Origin: Streptomyces sp. 2131.1
GTDB lineage: Bacteria > Actinomycetota > Actinomycetes > Streptomycetales > Streptomycetaceae
Assembly (NCBI RefSeq): GCF_900105515.1
Contig: NZ_FNSY01000001.1
Coordinates: forward strand, 3,906,001 to 3,970,000
DNA: 64,000 bases
Direction of reading: 5' to 3'
Part shown: positions 15,333-24,180 of the stretch, in pieces
How positions within the stretch are numbered: the stretch's first letter is position 1
Layout of the letters: each line of letters begins with the position of its first letter
Translations under genes and position numbers: made by a program
Notes under the pieces: generated by a model
The model's database searches: none
The model's input: only the letters and a program-made list of their open reading frames with translations
What the model was told of the DNA's origin: nothing

Positions 15333-17782
15333 AGCTCGTCCTTCAAGGCATAAGGAACCGCTGGGTCACCCTCGCCGGCTCCTTCCTCGCGCTGGCCCTC
15401 GGCGTGGGGATCATCGCCACGACGGGGCTGGCCCTCGCCGCCACCTTCGCCGGACCGGACCAGGCACCGGAGCGGTTCGCCGCCGCGCCGGTGGTGGTGC
15501 GGGGCGAGGACGAGGTGCGCGTACGCACGTCGGTCGGCGTCCGTACGCAGAAGCTCACCGATCCCCGGCCCGTTCCGGCCGAAGTGGCCGAGCGGCTGGC
15601 GGGGCTGGGGCGGACGGCGGTGGACCGTACGTTCCCGGTGGTGGCGGGGGACGGGTCCGGCGAGGCGGCCGGGCACCCCTGGCCCGTCGCCGCCGCGGCC
15701 CCGTACCGGCTGCTCTCCGGTCATCCGCCCGCCGCGTCCGGCGAGGTCGTGGTCGCGGCGGGGGAGGGGGTCGTGGGGGACCGCATCACCCTCACCACGC
15801 CTGCGGGCAGGGGGCGTTGGGCGGTGACCGGGACCGTGCGCCCCGCCCCCGTCGAGCGCGCGGTGTTCTTCGGCGAGGCGGAGGCCGCTCGGCTCTCCCC
15901 GGACATCGACGCCGTCGTGGTGCACGCCGACCCGGCCGCCGTGCGCGCCGCCGTCGGCCCGGGCCTGGACGTCCTCACCGGCGACGACCGGCGCAGGGCC
16001 GACCCCGACCCGGACCGGGACGCCGAGGCGCTGGTCTCCGTGAACGCCCTGCTCGGCACCGCCGCCGGCATCACCGCCTTCGTCTCCGTGTTCGTCGTCG
16101 CCTCCACGTTCTCCTTCGCCGTGGCCCAGCGCCGTCGCGAGTTCGGCCTGCTGCGCATGGCGGGCGCGACGCCGGGCCAGGTGCGGCGGCTGGTGTACGC
16201 GGAGGCCGCACTCGTCGGCCTCCTCGCCTCGGCGGCGGGCTGCCGGCTCGGGCTGTCCGGGGCGCCCCGGCTCGCGCACTGGATGGCCCAACAGGGGCTC
16301 GCGCCGGCCTGGTTCGCCATCGGTGACCAGAACTGGCCGCTGCACACCGCGTTCTGGACCGGCCTCGCCGTCGCCCTCACCGGGGCGGTCGCCGCAGCCC
16401 ACCGCGCCGGACGGGTGCGCCCCGCCGAGGCCCTGCGGGACGCCGCCGTGGACAGCGGCACGATGCCGCCGGTACGGGTGGTGCTCGGGACCGCAGTCCT
16501 GCTCACCGGGGCGGTGCTGGTGGTGCTCGGCCTCGTCCAGGACCCGGCGGGCCTGCTCAAGCGCAAGACGTACACCACACAGCCGATGCTCCTGATCACT
16601 GGATGCGCCTTGTTCGCCCCCGTCCTGGTCCGCCCCGCGCTCCGCCTCCTGACCTGGCTGCCGGCCCGGCTGCCGGGCGCCACCGGCCTGCTGGTCCGGG
16701 AGAACGCCTCAGCCGGGCTGCGCCGGACGGCCGCGGTCGCCGCGCCCGTGCTCGTCACCGTCGCCCTGGCCGCGTCGCTGATGGGCACCAAGGCCACGAT
16801 CGACGCGGCCAAGGCGGCCGAGGCGCACGGCCAGGTCACCGCGGACTTCGTCGCCACGGATGAACACGGCGATGTACCGGAGGCGTTCGTGGACCGCGCC
16901 CGCCGGATCGAGGGCGTCCGGGTCAGCGCCTCGCGGGCCACCTCCGTGAGCGTGCTCGAAGAGGGCACCGCGCTCATCCGCTCCGACGCCAGGGCGGTGG
17001 ACCCGTCCGACGCGGCCGCCGTGTCCGCGCTGCCCGTGGTGGCGGGCCGGCTCACCGGCCTGGACGACGACTCGATCGTCGTGAACGAGGAGTGGGTGAC
17101 CCACCGGGTCGGCGAGCGCGTCCGCGTCTGGCTGGGCGACGGCCGCGAGGTCACCCTGCGCGTGGCGGCCGTGCTCGCCACCGGCACCGGTGACAACGGC
17201 GTCTACCTCACCCGGCGCCACGCGGCGGGCGCCGGTGTCGACCGCGTCGAGATCGCCGTACGCGCCGGCGCGGACCGGAGAGCCGTCGAGCGGGAGCTGC
17301 GCGCGGTGGGGCGGGCCACCGGCACCGAGGTGCTGACCCGGGACGCGTGGGCGGCGGCCGAGGCGCCGGGCGGGGGCAGCACCCGGGCCGGGCTGCTGAT
17401 GATCCTCGCCATCGCCCTCGTCTACACCGGGATCGCGCTGGCCAACACCCAGGTCATGGCCACGGCGGACCGGGTCCGCGACTTCGCGGTCCTGCGCCTC
17501 GCCGGGGCGACCTGGGCGCAGGTGCTGCGGCTGGCCGGGGCGGAGGCGCTGGCCGTGGTGGCGGTGGGCGCGGGGCTCGGCGGGGCGGTGGCCGCGCTCA
17601 ACCTGCTCGGCGTACGGGCAGCGCTCGGGCGGCTCGGGGTCCCGGCGGCGGTCGTCGTGCCGTGGGAGGCCGTCGGGCTGGTGGTGGCGGTGAGCGCGGC
17701 CCTCGCGGTGGTCTTCGCCGTGCTGCCGGCCTCGCTCGCCCTGCGCACCCGGCCGGTGGAGCTCGCCGGGGCGCGCGAATAG
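15326..17782 (+). CDS. FtsX-type ABC transporter permease
   Basis: The 818-residue permease starts at GTG 15326 inside the ATPase gene. It has an N-terminal helix, a large extracytoplasmic domain (about 45-225), then two FtsX domains: one after VSVNALLGTAAGITAFVSVF and one C-terminal. A second extracellular region (about 490-680) lies between them. Two fused FtsX halves in one chain are typical of Streptomyces exporters partnered with a single ATPase. Substrate is unknown; the neighbouring ACP-based locus is one candidate source. Confidence 0.9.
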   Translation: MLKLVLQGIRNRWVTLAGSFLALALGVGIIATTGLALAATFAGPDQAPERFAAAPVVVRGEDEVRVRTSVGVRTQKLTDPRPVPAEVAERLAGLGRTAVDRTFPVVAGDGSGEAAGHPWPVAAAAPYRLLSGHPPAASGEVVVAAGEGVVGDRITLTTPAGRGRWAVTGTVRPAPVERAVFFGEAEAARLSPDIDAVVVHADPAAVRAAVGPGLDVLTGDDRRRADPDPDRDAEALVSVNALLGTAAGITAFVSVFVVASTFSFAVAQRRREFGLLRMAGATPGQVRRLVYAEAALVGLLASAAGCRLGLSGAPRLAHWMAQQGLAPAWFAIGDQNWPLHTAFWTGLAVALTGAVAAAHRAGRVRPAEALRDAAVDSGTMPPVRVVLGTAVLLTGAVLVVLGLVQDPAGLLKRKTYTTQPMLLITGCALFAPVLVRPALRLLTWLPARLPGATGLLVRENASAGLRRTAAVAAPVLVTVALAASLMGTKATIDAAKAAEAHGQVTADFVATDEHGDVPEAFVDRARRIEGVRVSASRATSVSVLEEGTALIRSDARAVDPSDAAAVSALPVVAGRLTGLDDDSIVVNEEWVTHRVGERVRVWLGDGREVTLRVAAVLATGTGDNGVYLTRRHAAGAGVDRVEIAVRAGADRRAVERELRAVGRATGTEVLTRDAWAAAEAPGGGSTRAGLLMILAIALVYTGIALANTQVMATADRVRDFAVLRLAGATWAQVLRLAGAEALAVVAVGAGLGGAVAALNLLGVRAALGRLGVPAAVVVPWEAVGLVVAVSAALAVVFAVLPASLALRTRPVELAGARE

Positions 17783-17788
17783 GGCCTG

Positions 17789-18472
17789 CTACCGGTCCGC
17801 GCGTCGGGCGACCAGGGCCGCCGCCTCCCCGATCAGGGCCTTCTCCGCGGGGGACATCGTCGGGTTGAGGGTGCGTCGGGCCGCCGCGTCGGCGAGGTGG
17901 TGGGCGGGGATGCCGTCGTCGGCGGCGAGGCGGGGCAGCAGGGCGGTTACCAGTTGCCGGGCACCGTCCGCCGCCGGGTGCGCGGTGTCCACCGCCACCT
18001 GCGCCAGGATCAGCGCCGACATGGCCCGGTCCAGGGCGGGCGGGCCCTCCTCGGTGTTGCTCCAGTCGATCACCATCGGCCCGTCCAGCGTCAGCACCAC
18101 GTTGTCCGGGTGCAGGTCCAGGTGGAGGATGCGGTCGTCCGGGTCGGGCGAGAGCCGGGCCGGGACCGTGTGGAGGTCGGCGAGCAGCCCGGTCAGCAGC
18201 GCGGCGCCCTCCTCGGCACCGACCGCCCCGGACATCAGGGACTCCAGCATCGTCGGACCGTGCAGGCGCTGGAGGACCAGGTCGCCGGGGCCGGCCGACG
18301 GGGGCTGCGGGCCGAGCCGGGGCACCGGATAGCCGGAGGCCGACAGGTAGGACATGACGGGCAGTTCGCGGGTGGCGTCCATCCCGTCCCGGTAACGCCG
18401 CAGGACCCACGCTTCGTCCAGCTCGTACACGTCCGCGTTGCGTCCACTGCCCAGCAGCCGGCCTATTCGCAT
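17789..18472 (-). CDS. Aminoglycoside phosphotransferase-family small-molecule kinase
   Basis: The 227-residue protein has the APH kinase fold: a glycine-rich loop (IGRLLGSGRNADVYEL), the catalytic loop ILHLDLHPDNVVL with the Asp base, and the metal-binding MVIDWSN. It is shorter than true aminoglycoside kinases (about 260-270), and the substrate is unknown. It ends seven bases from the convergent permease gene. Resistance activity should not be assumed from the family name. Confidence 0.85.
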   Translation of the reverse strand: MRIGRLLGSGRNADVYELDEAWVLRRYRDGMDATRELPVMSYLSASGYPVPRLGPQPPSAGPGDLVLQRLHGPTMLESLMSGAVGAEEGAALLTGLLADLHTVPARLSPDPDDRILHLDLHPDNVVLTLDGPMVIDWSNTEEGPPALDRAMSALILAQVAVDTAHPAADGARQLVTALLPRLAADDGIPAHHLADAAARRTLNPTMSPAEKALIGEAAALVARRADR

Positions 18473-18523
18473 GAGGGGAACCTACTCGGGCCCTGTATAC
18501 GGAGACAGCCTGGCCCCGGCGCG

Positions 18524-18556
18524 GTCCGCCCCATAACGCGGTGCGATGGGGCGGAC
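18524..18556. promoter_or_regulatory. Inverted repeat between divergent kinase and protease genes
   Basis: GTCCGCCCCAT (18524-18534) and ATGGGGCGGAC (18546-18556) form perfect 11-bp arms around an 11-bp spacer, so the two half-sites are exactly 22 bp (two helical turns) apart. The site is 52 bp upstream of the phosphotransferase start and 115 bp upstream of the protease start, as expected for an operator. Confidence 0.55.
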
Positions 18557-18670
18557 GGGATCTCCTGGAGCCGGTGTGCACGCGGCTACTTTGGCGGCGA
18601 ATCCCCCGGCAGTGCTTCCGCCGAAGCATTCCCCCCCCGCAGCAATCCCCCCGAATCCAAGGAGAGTTCC

Positions 18671-20035
18671 GTGGAGAGATCCATGCTCCGCAGACGGGCC
18701 CTGGCCGCGTGTACCGCCACCGTGGCCGTCGGCGCGCTCGCGCTCGCCGGGCTGACCGGCACCGCGTCCGCCGATCCCGCATCCCCCACCCCCGCGGCGG
18801 AGGCCGCCCCGCTCTCGCCCGGCCTGCTGAAGGCCATGCAACGGGACCTCGGGCTCACCGCCGCCGAGGCCCGCGGCCGCATCGGCAATGAGTCGCGCGC
18901 CGCCGCCGTCACCGCCGGGCTGCGGTACTCGCTCGGCGACCGGTTCGCCGGGGCCCGGGTCGGCGGTGACGCCGCGGACCTGACCGTCGCCACCACCGAC
19001 GCCGCGGACGCCGCCCGCATCGCGAAGGCCGGCGCCCGCGCCGAGGTCGTCGACCACAGCCTCGCCGAACTCGACGCGGCCAAGGCAGCCCTGGACCGGG
19101 TCGCGCTGCGCACCGCCCCGAAGGGCATACCCGCCTGGTACGTGGACGTACGTACCAACCGCGTCGTCGTCCAGGCCGGAAAGGCCTCCGCCGCCGACGC
19201 GTTCCTCGCGAAGGCCGGGGTCTCCGCCGGCCTGGTGACGGTCACCCGCTCCACCGAGCAGCCCCGCACCTTCGCGGACCTGCGCGGCGGCGACGCGTAC
19301 TACATGAACGGCTCCGGCCGCTGTTCCATCGGCTTCCCCGTCAAGCGCGGCACCCAGGGCGGCTTCGTGAGCGCCGGCCACTGCGGTACGCCGGGCGTCT
19401 CCACCAGCGGCTACAACCAGCAGGCGCAGGGCTCCTTCCAGGGCTCCACCTTCCCAGGCCGCGACTACTCCTGGGTCGCCGCCAACACCAACTGGACCCC
19501 GCGCCCGCTGGTCAACGGCTACGGCAACGGCGATGTGACCGTCACCGGTTCCACCGAGGCGATCGAGGGCTCCTCCGTCTGCCGGTCCGGTTCGACGACC
19601 GGCTGGCACTGCGGCACGGTCCAGCAGCGCAACAGCAGCGTCACCTACCAGGAGGGCACCGTCTCAGGGGTGACCCGGACCAACGTGTGCGCCGAACCGG
19701 GCGACTCCGGCGGCTCGTTCATCTCGGGCAGCCAGGCCCAGGGCGTCACCTCCGGCGGCACCGGCAACTGCTCGCAGGGCGGTGTGACGTACTTCCAGCC
19801 GCTGAACCCCGCGCTCCAGGCGTACGGGCTGAGCCTGGTCACCAACGGCTCCACCACCCCGCCCGACCCGACCGACCCGCCGACGAACCCGGGCGGCACC
19901 TGGGCGGCCGGGACCACCTACGCGGCGGGTGCCGTGGTGACGTACGGCTCGGCGAGCTACCGCTGCCTCCAGGGCCACCTGGCGCAGCCCGGCTGGACCC
20001 CGCCGAACGTCCCCGCCCTGTGGCAGGCCCTGTAA
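18671..20035 (+). CDS. Secreted S1 (alpha-lytic/streptogrisin-type) serine protease with C-terminal CBM5/12
   Basis: The 454-residue preproprotein begins at GTG 18671, six bases after AAGGAGA. It has a signal peptide (MLRRRA then a hydrophobic core ending TASA-DP near 35) and an alpha-lytic-type propeptide (about 45-200). The mature protease has catalytic His237 (SAGHCG), Asp265 (GRDYSWV) and Ser346 (EPGDSGGSF), with Cys pairs typical of streptogrisins. A Pro/Thr linker (PPDPTDPPTNPG) leads to a chitin/cellulose-binding module (about 410-454, WAAGTTYAAGAVVTYGSASY). It probably digests extracellular protein on chitinous or plant material. Confidence 0.93.
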   Translation: MERSMLRRRALAACTATVAVGALALAGLTGTASADPASPTPAAEAAPLSPGLLKAMQRDLGLTAAEARGRIGNESRAAAVTAGLRYSLGDRFAGARVGGDAADLTVATTDAADAARIAKAGARAEVVDHSLAELDAAKAALDRVALRTAPKGIPAWYVDVRTNRVVVQAGKASAADAFLAKAGVSAGLVTVTRSTEQPRTFADLRGGDAYYMNGSGRCSIGFPVKRGTQGGFVSAGHCGTPGVSTSGYNQQAQGSFQGSTFPGRDYSWVAANTNWTPRPLVNGYGNGDVTVTGSTEAIEGSSVCRSGSTTGWHCGTVQQRNSSVTYQEGTVSGVTRTNVCAEPGDSGGSFISGSQAQGVTSGGTGNCSQGGVTYFQPLNPALQAYGLSLVTNGSTTPPDPTDPPTNPGGTWAAGTTYAAGAVVTYGSASYRCLQGHLAQPGWTPPNVPALWQAL

Positions 20036-20069
20036 CCACCGCCACCCCAGCCCCTCAGGCGAGAGGAAC

Positions 20070-20097
20070 GGGCCCGGGGCGACGCCGCCCCGGGCCC
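20070..20097 (+). terminator. Hairpin after the S1 protease gene
   Basis: GGGCCCGGGGCG (20070-20081) pairs with CGCCCCGGGCCC (20086-20097) around a 4-nt loop: a very stable 12-bp stem 35 bases after the stop codon. It would separate the protease transcript from the dioxygenase gene. Confidence 0.75.
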
Positions 20098-20147
20098 CCG
20101 CACCGCGCACGTGCCCTTCCCCCACCACCCCGAGGAGTCCGTCAGCC

Positions 20148-21020
20148 ATGCCCCCCGCATCCCCCGAGTCCTCCGAGAGCAACGAGCCCACCGCCTCCGC
20201 CGAAGCCGCCGGCGGCCCGGCGATCAGCCGCAAGTCCCTCCTGAAGGCCGCGCTCGTGGCCACCGCCGTACCGCTGTTCGCGGGCGGCGGGGTGGCGCTG
20301 GCGCGCGACACCGGGGCGAGCGGGGCACCGCTCGCCCCGACCCCTGACTGCGACGACGGCGACGAGCCGACGCACGACCAGATCGAGGGCCCGTACTTCA
20401 AGCCCAACTCCCCGCTCCGCACCAGCCTGGTGACCTCGTCGACGCCCGGCGTCCCACTGACCGTCAGCGGTTACGTCTTCGGCCGCGAGTGCCGCCCCAT
20501 CTCCGGCGTGCTGCTCGACTTCTGGCAGGCGGACACCAACGGCGCGTACGACATGAGCGGTTACGGCTTCCGCGGCCACCAGTTCACCGATCAGAACGGC
20601 GCGTTCACGCTGACCACGATCGTGCCGGGGCTCTACCCGGGCCGCACCCGGCACATTCACGTGAAGGCCCAGGCGCCCGGCTCCGGCATCCTCACCACGC
20701 AGCTGTACTTCCCGGGCGAGCCGCGCAACAACACCGACATGCTGTACGACGCGGCGCTGCTGATGAACGTACGGGCGGTCGGCTCCGGCAAGGAAGGCAG
20801 CTTCGACTTCGTCCTCGACGTCTCCCAGAACCCGACCGATCCCCCCACCGACCCGACCGATCCGCCGACCGAACCGGGCGGCACCTGGAGGGCCGGGACG
20901 TCCTACACCGCGGGAAACCGCGTCACATACGGCGGGGTCGCGTATCGCTGTCTGCAGGCTCACACCGCCCTGACCGGCTGGGAGCCGCCGAATGTCCCCG
21001 CGTTGTGGGAACGCGGGTAG
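20148..21020 (+). CDS. Secreted intradiol ring-cleavage dioxygenase with CBM5/12
   Basis: The 290-residue enzyme is predicted to cleave catechol-type rings between the two hydroxyls using Fe(III). A Tat-like leader (ISRKSLLKAALVATAVPLF) is followed by a dioxygenase domain with probable iron ligands Tyr134 (NGAYD), Tyr163 (GLYPGR), His169 and His171 (RHIHVK). A linker (TDPPTDPTDPPTEPGG) leads to a carbohydrate-binding module ending PPNVPALW. I recall a characterised Streptomyces homologue with this same dioxygenase-CBM layout (from the insect-associated strain SirexAA-E). It probably acts on lignin-derived catechols at biomass surfaces. Confidence 0.9.
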   Translation: MPPASPESSESNEPTASAEAAGGPAISRKSLLKAALVATAVPLFAGGGVALARDTGASGAPLAPTPDCDDGDEPTHDQIEGPYFKPNSPLRTSLVTSSTPGVPLTVSGYVFGRECRPISGVLLDFWQADTNGAYDMSGYGFRGHQFTDQNGAFTLTTIVPGLYPGRTRHIHVKAQAPGSGILTTQLYFPGEPRNNTDMLYDAALLMNVRAVGSGKEGSFDFVLDVSQNPTDPPTDPTDPPTEPGGTWRAGTSYTAGNRVTYGGVAYRCLQAHTALTGWEPPNVPALWERG

Positions 21021-21054
21021 ACAGGCAGACCTGCGGCGCGACCGCAACCGCCGC

Positions 21055-21091
21055 GCCTCCGTGCCCGGGCTCTCTCCCCGGGCACGGAGGC
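21055..21091. terminator. Bidirectional hairpin terminator
   Basis: GCCTCCGTGCCCGGG (21055-21069) and CCCGGGCACGGAGGC (21077-21091) form a perfect 15-bp stem with a 7-nt loop. It lies between the convergent dioxygenase and polymerase genes and can serve both. Confidence 0.8.
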
Positions 21092-21151
21092 GGCACGGCC
21101 CGGGCCGGAGGGGGTTCGGCTCGGGCCGTACGCACGCCCCTCACTGCGCGC

Positions 21152-22837
21152 TCACTTCGCGTCCGAGTAGCGCTCCACCACCGCCGTGGTGAACGGGAAG
21201 CGCACCGGGGTCTCGCCGAAGACCGTGCGGCCGGCCAGTTCGGCGGCCTCCCGGATCGCCGCCGCGACCGTCGCCGCCTCCGCCGCCGGGCAGTGCACGA
21301 TCACCTCGTCGTGCTGGAAGAAGACCAGCTCGGCCCGGAGCCCGGCCTCCGCGATCGACCGGCGCAGGGCCGCCAGGACCAGCAGCGTCCAGTCCGCGGC
21401 GCTGCCCTGGACCACGAAGTTGCGCGTGAACCGGCCGCGCGCCCTCGCGTCCGACGAGGCGTAACCGGGCGTGAACTCGGAGCGCGCGCCGTCCTCCTCC
21501 TGTGGGATGCCCGCCTCGCCGTCCTCCCCGTGCCCCGCCGCCGGCGGACTGGTGCGGCCCAGCCAGGTACGTACGAGACGGCCCTCCTCGCCCGCCTTCG
21601 CGGCGTCGTCCACATAGGCCACCGCGCGCGGGAACCTGCGGCGCAGGGCCGCCAGGTTCTTCAGGCCGTCTCCGGACGTCTGGCCATAGACCGCGCCGAG
21701 CAGCGCGATCTTGGCGTGGTCGCGGTCGCCGTGGAAGGCGCGGTCGGACAGGGCCGTGTAGAGGTCGCCGTCGTGGCCCGCGACCTCCATGAGGCCCGGG
21801 TCGCGGGAGATCGCCGCCAGCACCCGCGGCTCCATCTGGTCGGCGTCCGCGACCACCAGGCGCCAGCCCTCGTCGGCGACGACGGCCCGCCGTATCACCT
21901 TCGGGATCTGGAGCGCCCCGCCGCCGTTGGTCGTCCAGCGCCCGCTGACCGTGCCGCCCGGCTGGTACTCGGGGCGGAAGCGGCCGTCGCGCACCCAGTC
22001 CTGGAGCCAGCTCCAGCCGTGCGCCGTCCAGATCCGGTACAGCTTCTTGTACGCGACGAGCGGCTGGACCGCCGGGTGGTCCAGGGTCTCCAGCTCCCAG
22101 CGGCGCGTCGAGCGGACCTTGATCCCGGCCCGCGCGAAGGCCCGCACCACGTCGGCCGGCAGGTCCGGGCGGACCCGGCGGCCGAAAGCGGCGGACACCT
22201 CGTCGGCCAGCTCGGCCAGCCGGCGGGGCTCGCCCCCGCCCGCGTACCGCTCGCCGAGCAGCTCGTGCAGCACCTCGCGGTGGACGTCCGCCCGCCAGGG
22301 CAGGCCCGCACGGTTCATCTCGGCCGCGACCAGCATTCCCGCCGATTCGGCGGCCGTCAGCAGCCGCATCCGGTCCGGCCGGTCCGTCGCGTCGTGCCGC
22401 GCGAGCTGGGCCGCGTACACCTCGGTCAGGGCGTCGAACGGCAGCTCCGGACCCGAGGCGGGCTCGAACAGGGAGGACTGGGAGCCGGGCTCCGCGGACC
22501 GGGGCGGCGGATCGGGCGGCACCGGACCGCCGCGCAGCCGGGCCAGCGCGGCGGCGGCCGAGCGGGGCTCGCCGAGCCGGCCCTCGTGCCCGAGCAGCAG
22601 GGACTCCGCCGCCTCCACGTCGTAGGCGCGCTCCACCCGCACCCCGGCGGCCAGCAGGCGCGGGTAGACCTCCGCCGTCGAGCGCCAGACCCAGCGGGCG
22701 ACGTCCGGGCGGGAGCGGACCGCGCCGGCCAGGTCCGGTTCGGTCAGGACCGGGCCCGCGGGGCGGCCGGCGCGGTCCAGCGGGGCGAGGCGCGCGCCCC
22801 CGCTCTCCGTGACGGCCAGCGCCCAGCGTTCGGTCAT
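21152..22837 (-). CDS. PolA-like family-A DNA polymerase without 5' nuclease domain
   Basis: The 561-residue protein matches the short actinobacterial family-A polymerases annotated as bifunctional 3'-5' exonuclease/polymerase. The N-terminal 150 residues are a poorly conserved remnant of the proofreading domain with no evident DEDD carboxylates. The polymerase half has motif A as VVADADQMEPRVLA (usual DYSQIELR), an O-helix RDHAKIALLGAVYGQ with Leu where E. coli Pol I has Phe762, and motif C QHDEVIVHC. The start is ATG 22837. The frame stays open far upstream, but that is a shadow of the opposite-strand DUF2786 gene. It probably has a repair or bypass role. Confidence 0.85.
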   Translation of the reverse strand: MTERWALAVTESGGARLAPLDRAGRPAGPVLTEPDLAGAVRSRPDVARWVWRSTAEVYPRLLAAGVRVERAYDVEAAESLLLGHEGRLGEPRSAAAALARLRGGPVPPDPPPRSAEPGSQSSLFEPASGPELPFDALTEVYAAQLARHDATDRPDRMRLLTAAESAGMLVAAEMNRAGLPWRADVHREVLHELLGERYAGGGEPRRLAELADEVSAAFGRRVRPDLPADVVRAFARAGIKVRSTRRWELETLDHPAVQPLVAYKKLYRIWTAHGWSWLQDWVRDGRFRPEYQPGGTVSGRWTTNGGGALQIPKVIRRAVVADEGWRLVVADADQMEPRVLAAISRDPGLMEVAGHDGDLYTALSDRAFHGDRDHAKIALLGAVYGQTSGDGLKNLAALRRRFPRAVAYVDDAAKAGEEGRLVRTWLGRTSPPAAGHGEDGEAGIPQEEDGARSEFTPGYASSDARARGRFTRNFVVQGSAADWTLLVLAALRRSIAEAGLRAELVFFQHDEVIVHCPAAEAATVAAAIREAAELAGRTVFGETPVRFPFTTAVVERYSDAK

Positions 22838-22913
22838 ACGAGCGAGTCTGGCACCCGGCACTGACAACGGCGGGAGCACCGGACCGCCCACCCGACATCG
22901 GTCGCGTGTTCGA

Positions 22914-22933
22914 TATCCACAGGCTGTGGACAG
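22914..22933. promoter_or_regulatory. DnaA-box-like dyad, copy 1
   Basis: TATCCACAGGCTGTGGACAG is a head-to-head pair of sites close to the DnaA consensus (TTATCCACA / TTGTCCACA), centred on TCCACAGGCTGTGGA apart from one central base. It lies 22 bp upstream of the DUF2786 start and 77 bp upstream of the divergent polymerase start. A second copy is at 63980-63999. Confidence 0.5.
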
Positions 22934-22942
22934 ATGGACGCC

Positions 22943-22948
22943 TACGCT
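22943..22948 (+). promoter_or_regulatory. -10 element of a probable leaderless transcript
   Basis: TACGCT ends six bases before the ATG at 22955, which would place the transcription start on the start codon. No ribosome binding site precedes that ATG, which fits a leaderless mRNA. Confidence 0.55.
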
Positions 22949-22954
22949 GGGCGC

Positions 22955-24112
22955 ATGGAATCGGTGATCGACCGGGCGTTCGCGGCCGCCCTCTACACGG
23001 AGGGCGACGCCGGTCTCGACACAGGCGCCTCGCTGCTCGCCGCCGCCCCGGAGGCCGACGCCGAGCTGGCCCGCCGGGGCGAGGAGTCCGTCCGCCGGGC
23101 CTGGGAGCGCGGCTGGCTGCCCGCCGACGTCGTCCGCCTCGTCCGCCGCGACCTCGACGAGCACGCGGCCGGCCTGGCCGCCGGGCTGATCGCCTCCGAG
23201 GTCCGCCGATACGACGAGCTGCCGCCGCGCTGGCGCTCCCAGCTCGACGAGCTGCCCGCCGTGCCGCCCCCGGGCAGGCCCGACCGGTTCTCGTACGCCT
23301 CCGCGCTCCTCGCGCTCCACCGGCTGCTGCTGAACCTCCCGGTCATCGAGCCCGTCGGGCCCCCGCCGGGCGCGGCGCGCGACGTCCTGCACCGGCCGCC
23401 CGTCGCCGGTGAGCCCCGCATGCTGACCCGCATCCGCGCGCTGCTGGCGAAGGCGGAGGCGACCGGCTATCCCGAGGAGGCGGAGGCGCTGACCACCAAG
23501 GCGCAGGAGCTGATGGCCCGGCACAGCATCGACGAGGCCCTGCTCGCCGCCCGTACGCACGGTGACCGCACCCCGGGCGCCTGCCGGATCGGCGTGGACG
23601 CCCCGTACGAGACGGCCAAGGCGATCCTGCTGGACGCGGTGGCCTCGGCGAACCGCTGCCGGGCCGTGTGGAACAGCGACCTCGGCTTCACGACGGTGGT
23701 GGGGTTCGAGGCGGACCTGGAGGCCGTGGAACTGCTCCACACCTCGCTCCTCGTGCAGGGCACCGCCGCGATGACCCGGGCGGAGGCGGGCCAGCGGGCC
23801 GGAGGACGCAAACGGACCAAGACGTTCCGGCAGTCCTTCCTGATGGCGTACGCCCAGCGCCTGGGCAGCCGGCTGGCCGACGGGACCGCCCGCGCCACGG
23901 CCGAGGCGGAGAACGACACGGCGGCCGGTACCGCGCTGCTCCCGGTGCTCGCCGCCCGCGACCTGGCGGTCACCGAGACCGCCGACCAGATGTTCCCGCG
24001 CACCACGACCACCCGGGTCAGGGGCGCCACGGACCTGGACGGCTGGACCCACGGCACGGCGGCGGCGGACCGTGCCCGGATGGGCGGGGACGCACCGGGT
24101 ATCCGGGGCTGA
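22955..24112 (+). CDS. DUF2786 domain protein
   Basis: The function is not known. The 385-residue product has the DUF2786 signature at about 160-200 (MLTRIRALLAKAEATGYPEE, then KAQELMARHSIDEALLA) and a longer C-terminal region of mixed alpha/beta character with a basic GRKRTKTFRQSF segment. An alternative ATG at 22934 would overlap the upstream dyad; 22955 was preferred for the -10 spacing. DUF2786 proteins are widespread in actinobacteria and phages; a nucleic-acid-related role is often guessed, but nothing here proves it. Confidence 0.8.
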   Translation: MESVIDRAFAAALYTEGDAGLDTGASLLAAAPEADAELARRGEESVRRAWERGWLPADVVRLVRRDLDEHAAGLAAGLIASEVRRYDELPPRWRSQLDELPAVPPPGRPDRFSYASALLALHRLLLNLPVIEPVGPPPGAARDVLHRPPVAGEPRMLTRIRALLAKAEATGYPEEAEALTTKAQELMARHSIDEALLAARTHGDRTPGACRIGVDAPYETAKAILLDAVASANRCRAVWNSDLGFTTVVGFEADLEAVELLHTSLLVQGTAAMTRAEAGQRAGGRKRTKTFRQSFLMAYAQRLGSRLADGTARATAEAENDTAAGTALLPVLAARDLAVTETADQMFPRTTTTRVRGATDLDGWTHGTAAADRARMGGDAPGIRG

Positions 24113-24180
24113 GTGACCGCCTACGAGACCCCTTGCTCCGACAACTCGGGCGAAACGGTAATTCCGGTTAGGCTCGGTCC

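Noticed and set aside
17789..18472. Aminoglycoside resistance gene
   Set aside because: Only the general kinase fold is visible; the protein is short and lacks features specific to known resistance enzymes.
21152..24052. 966-residue version of the polymerase
   Set aside because: The added N-terminus is antisense to the DUF2786 gene and has no domain character; the ATG at 22837 matches family length.
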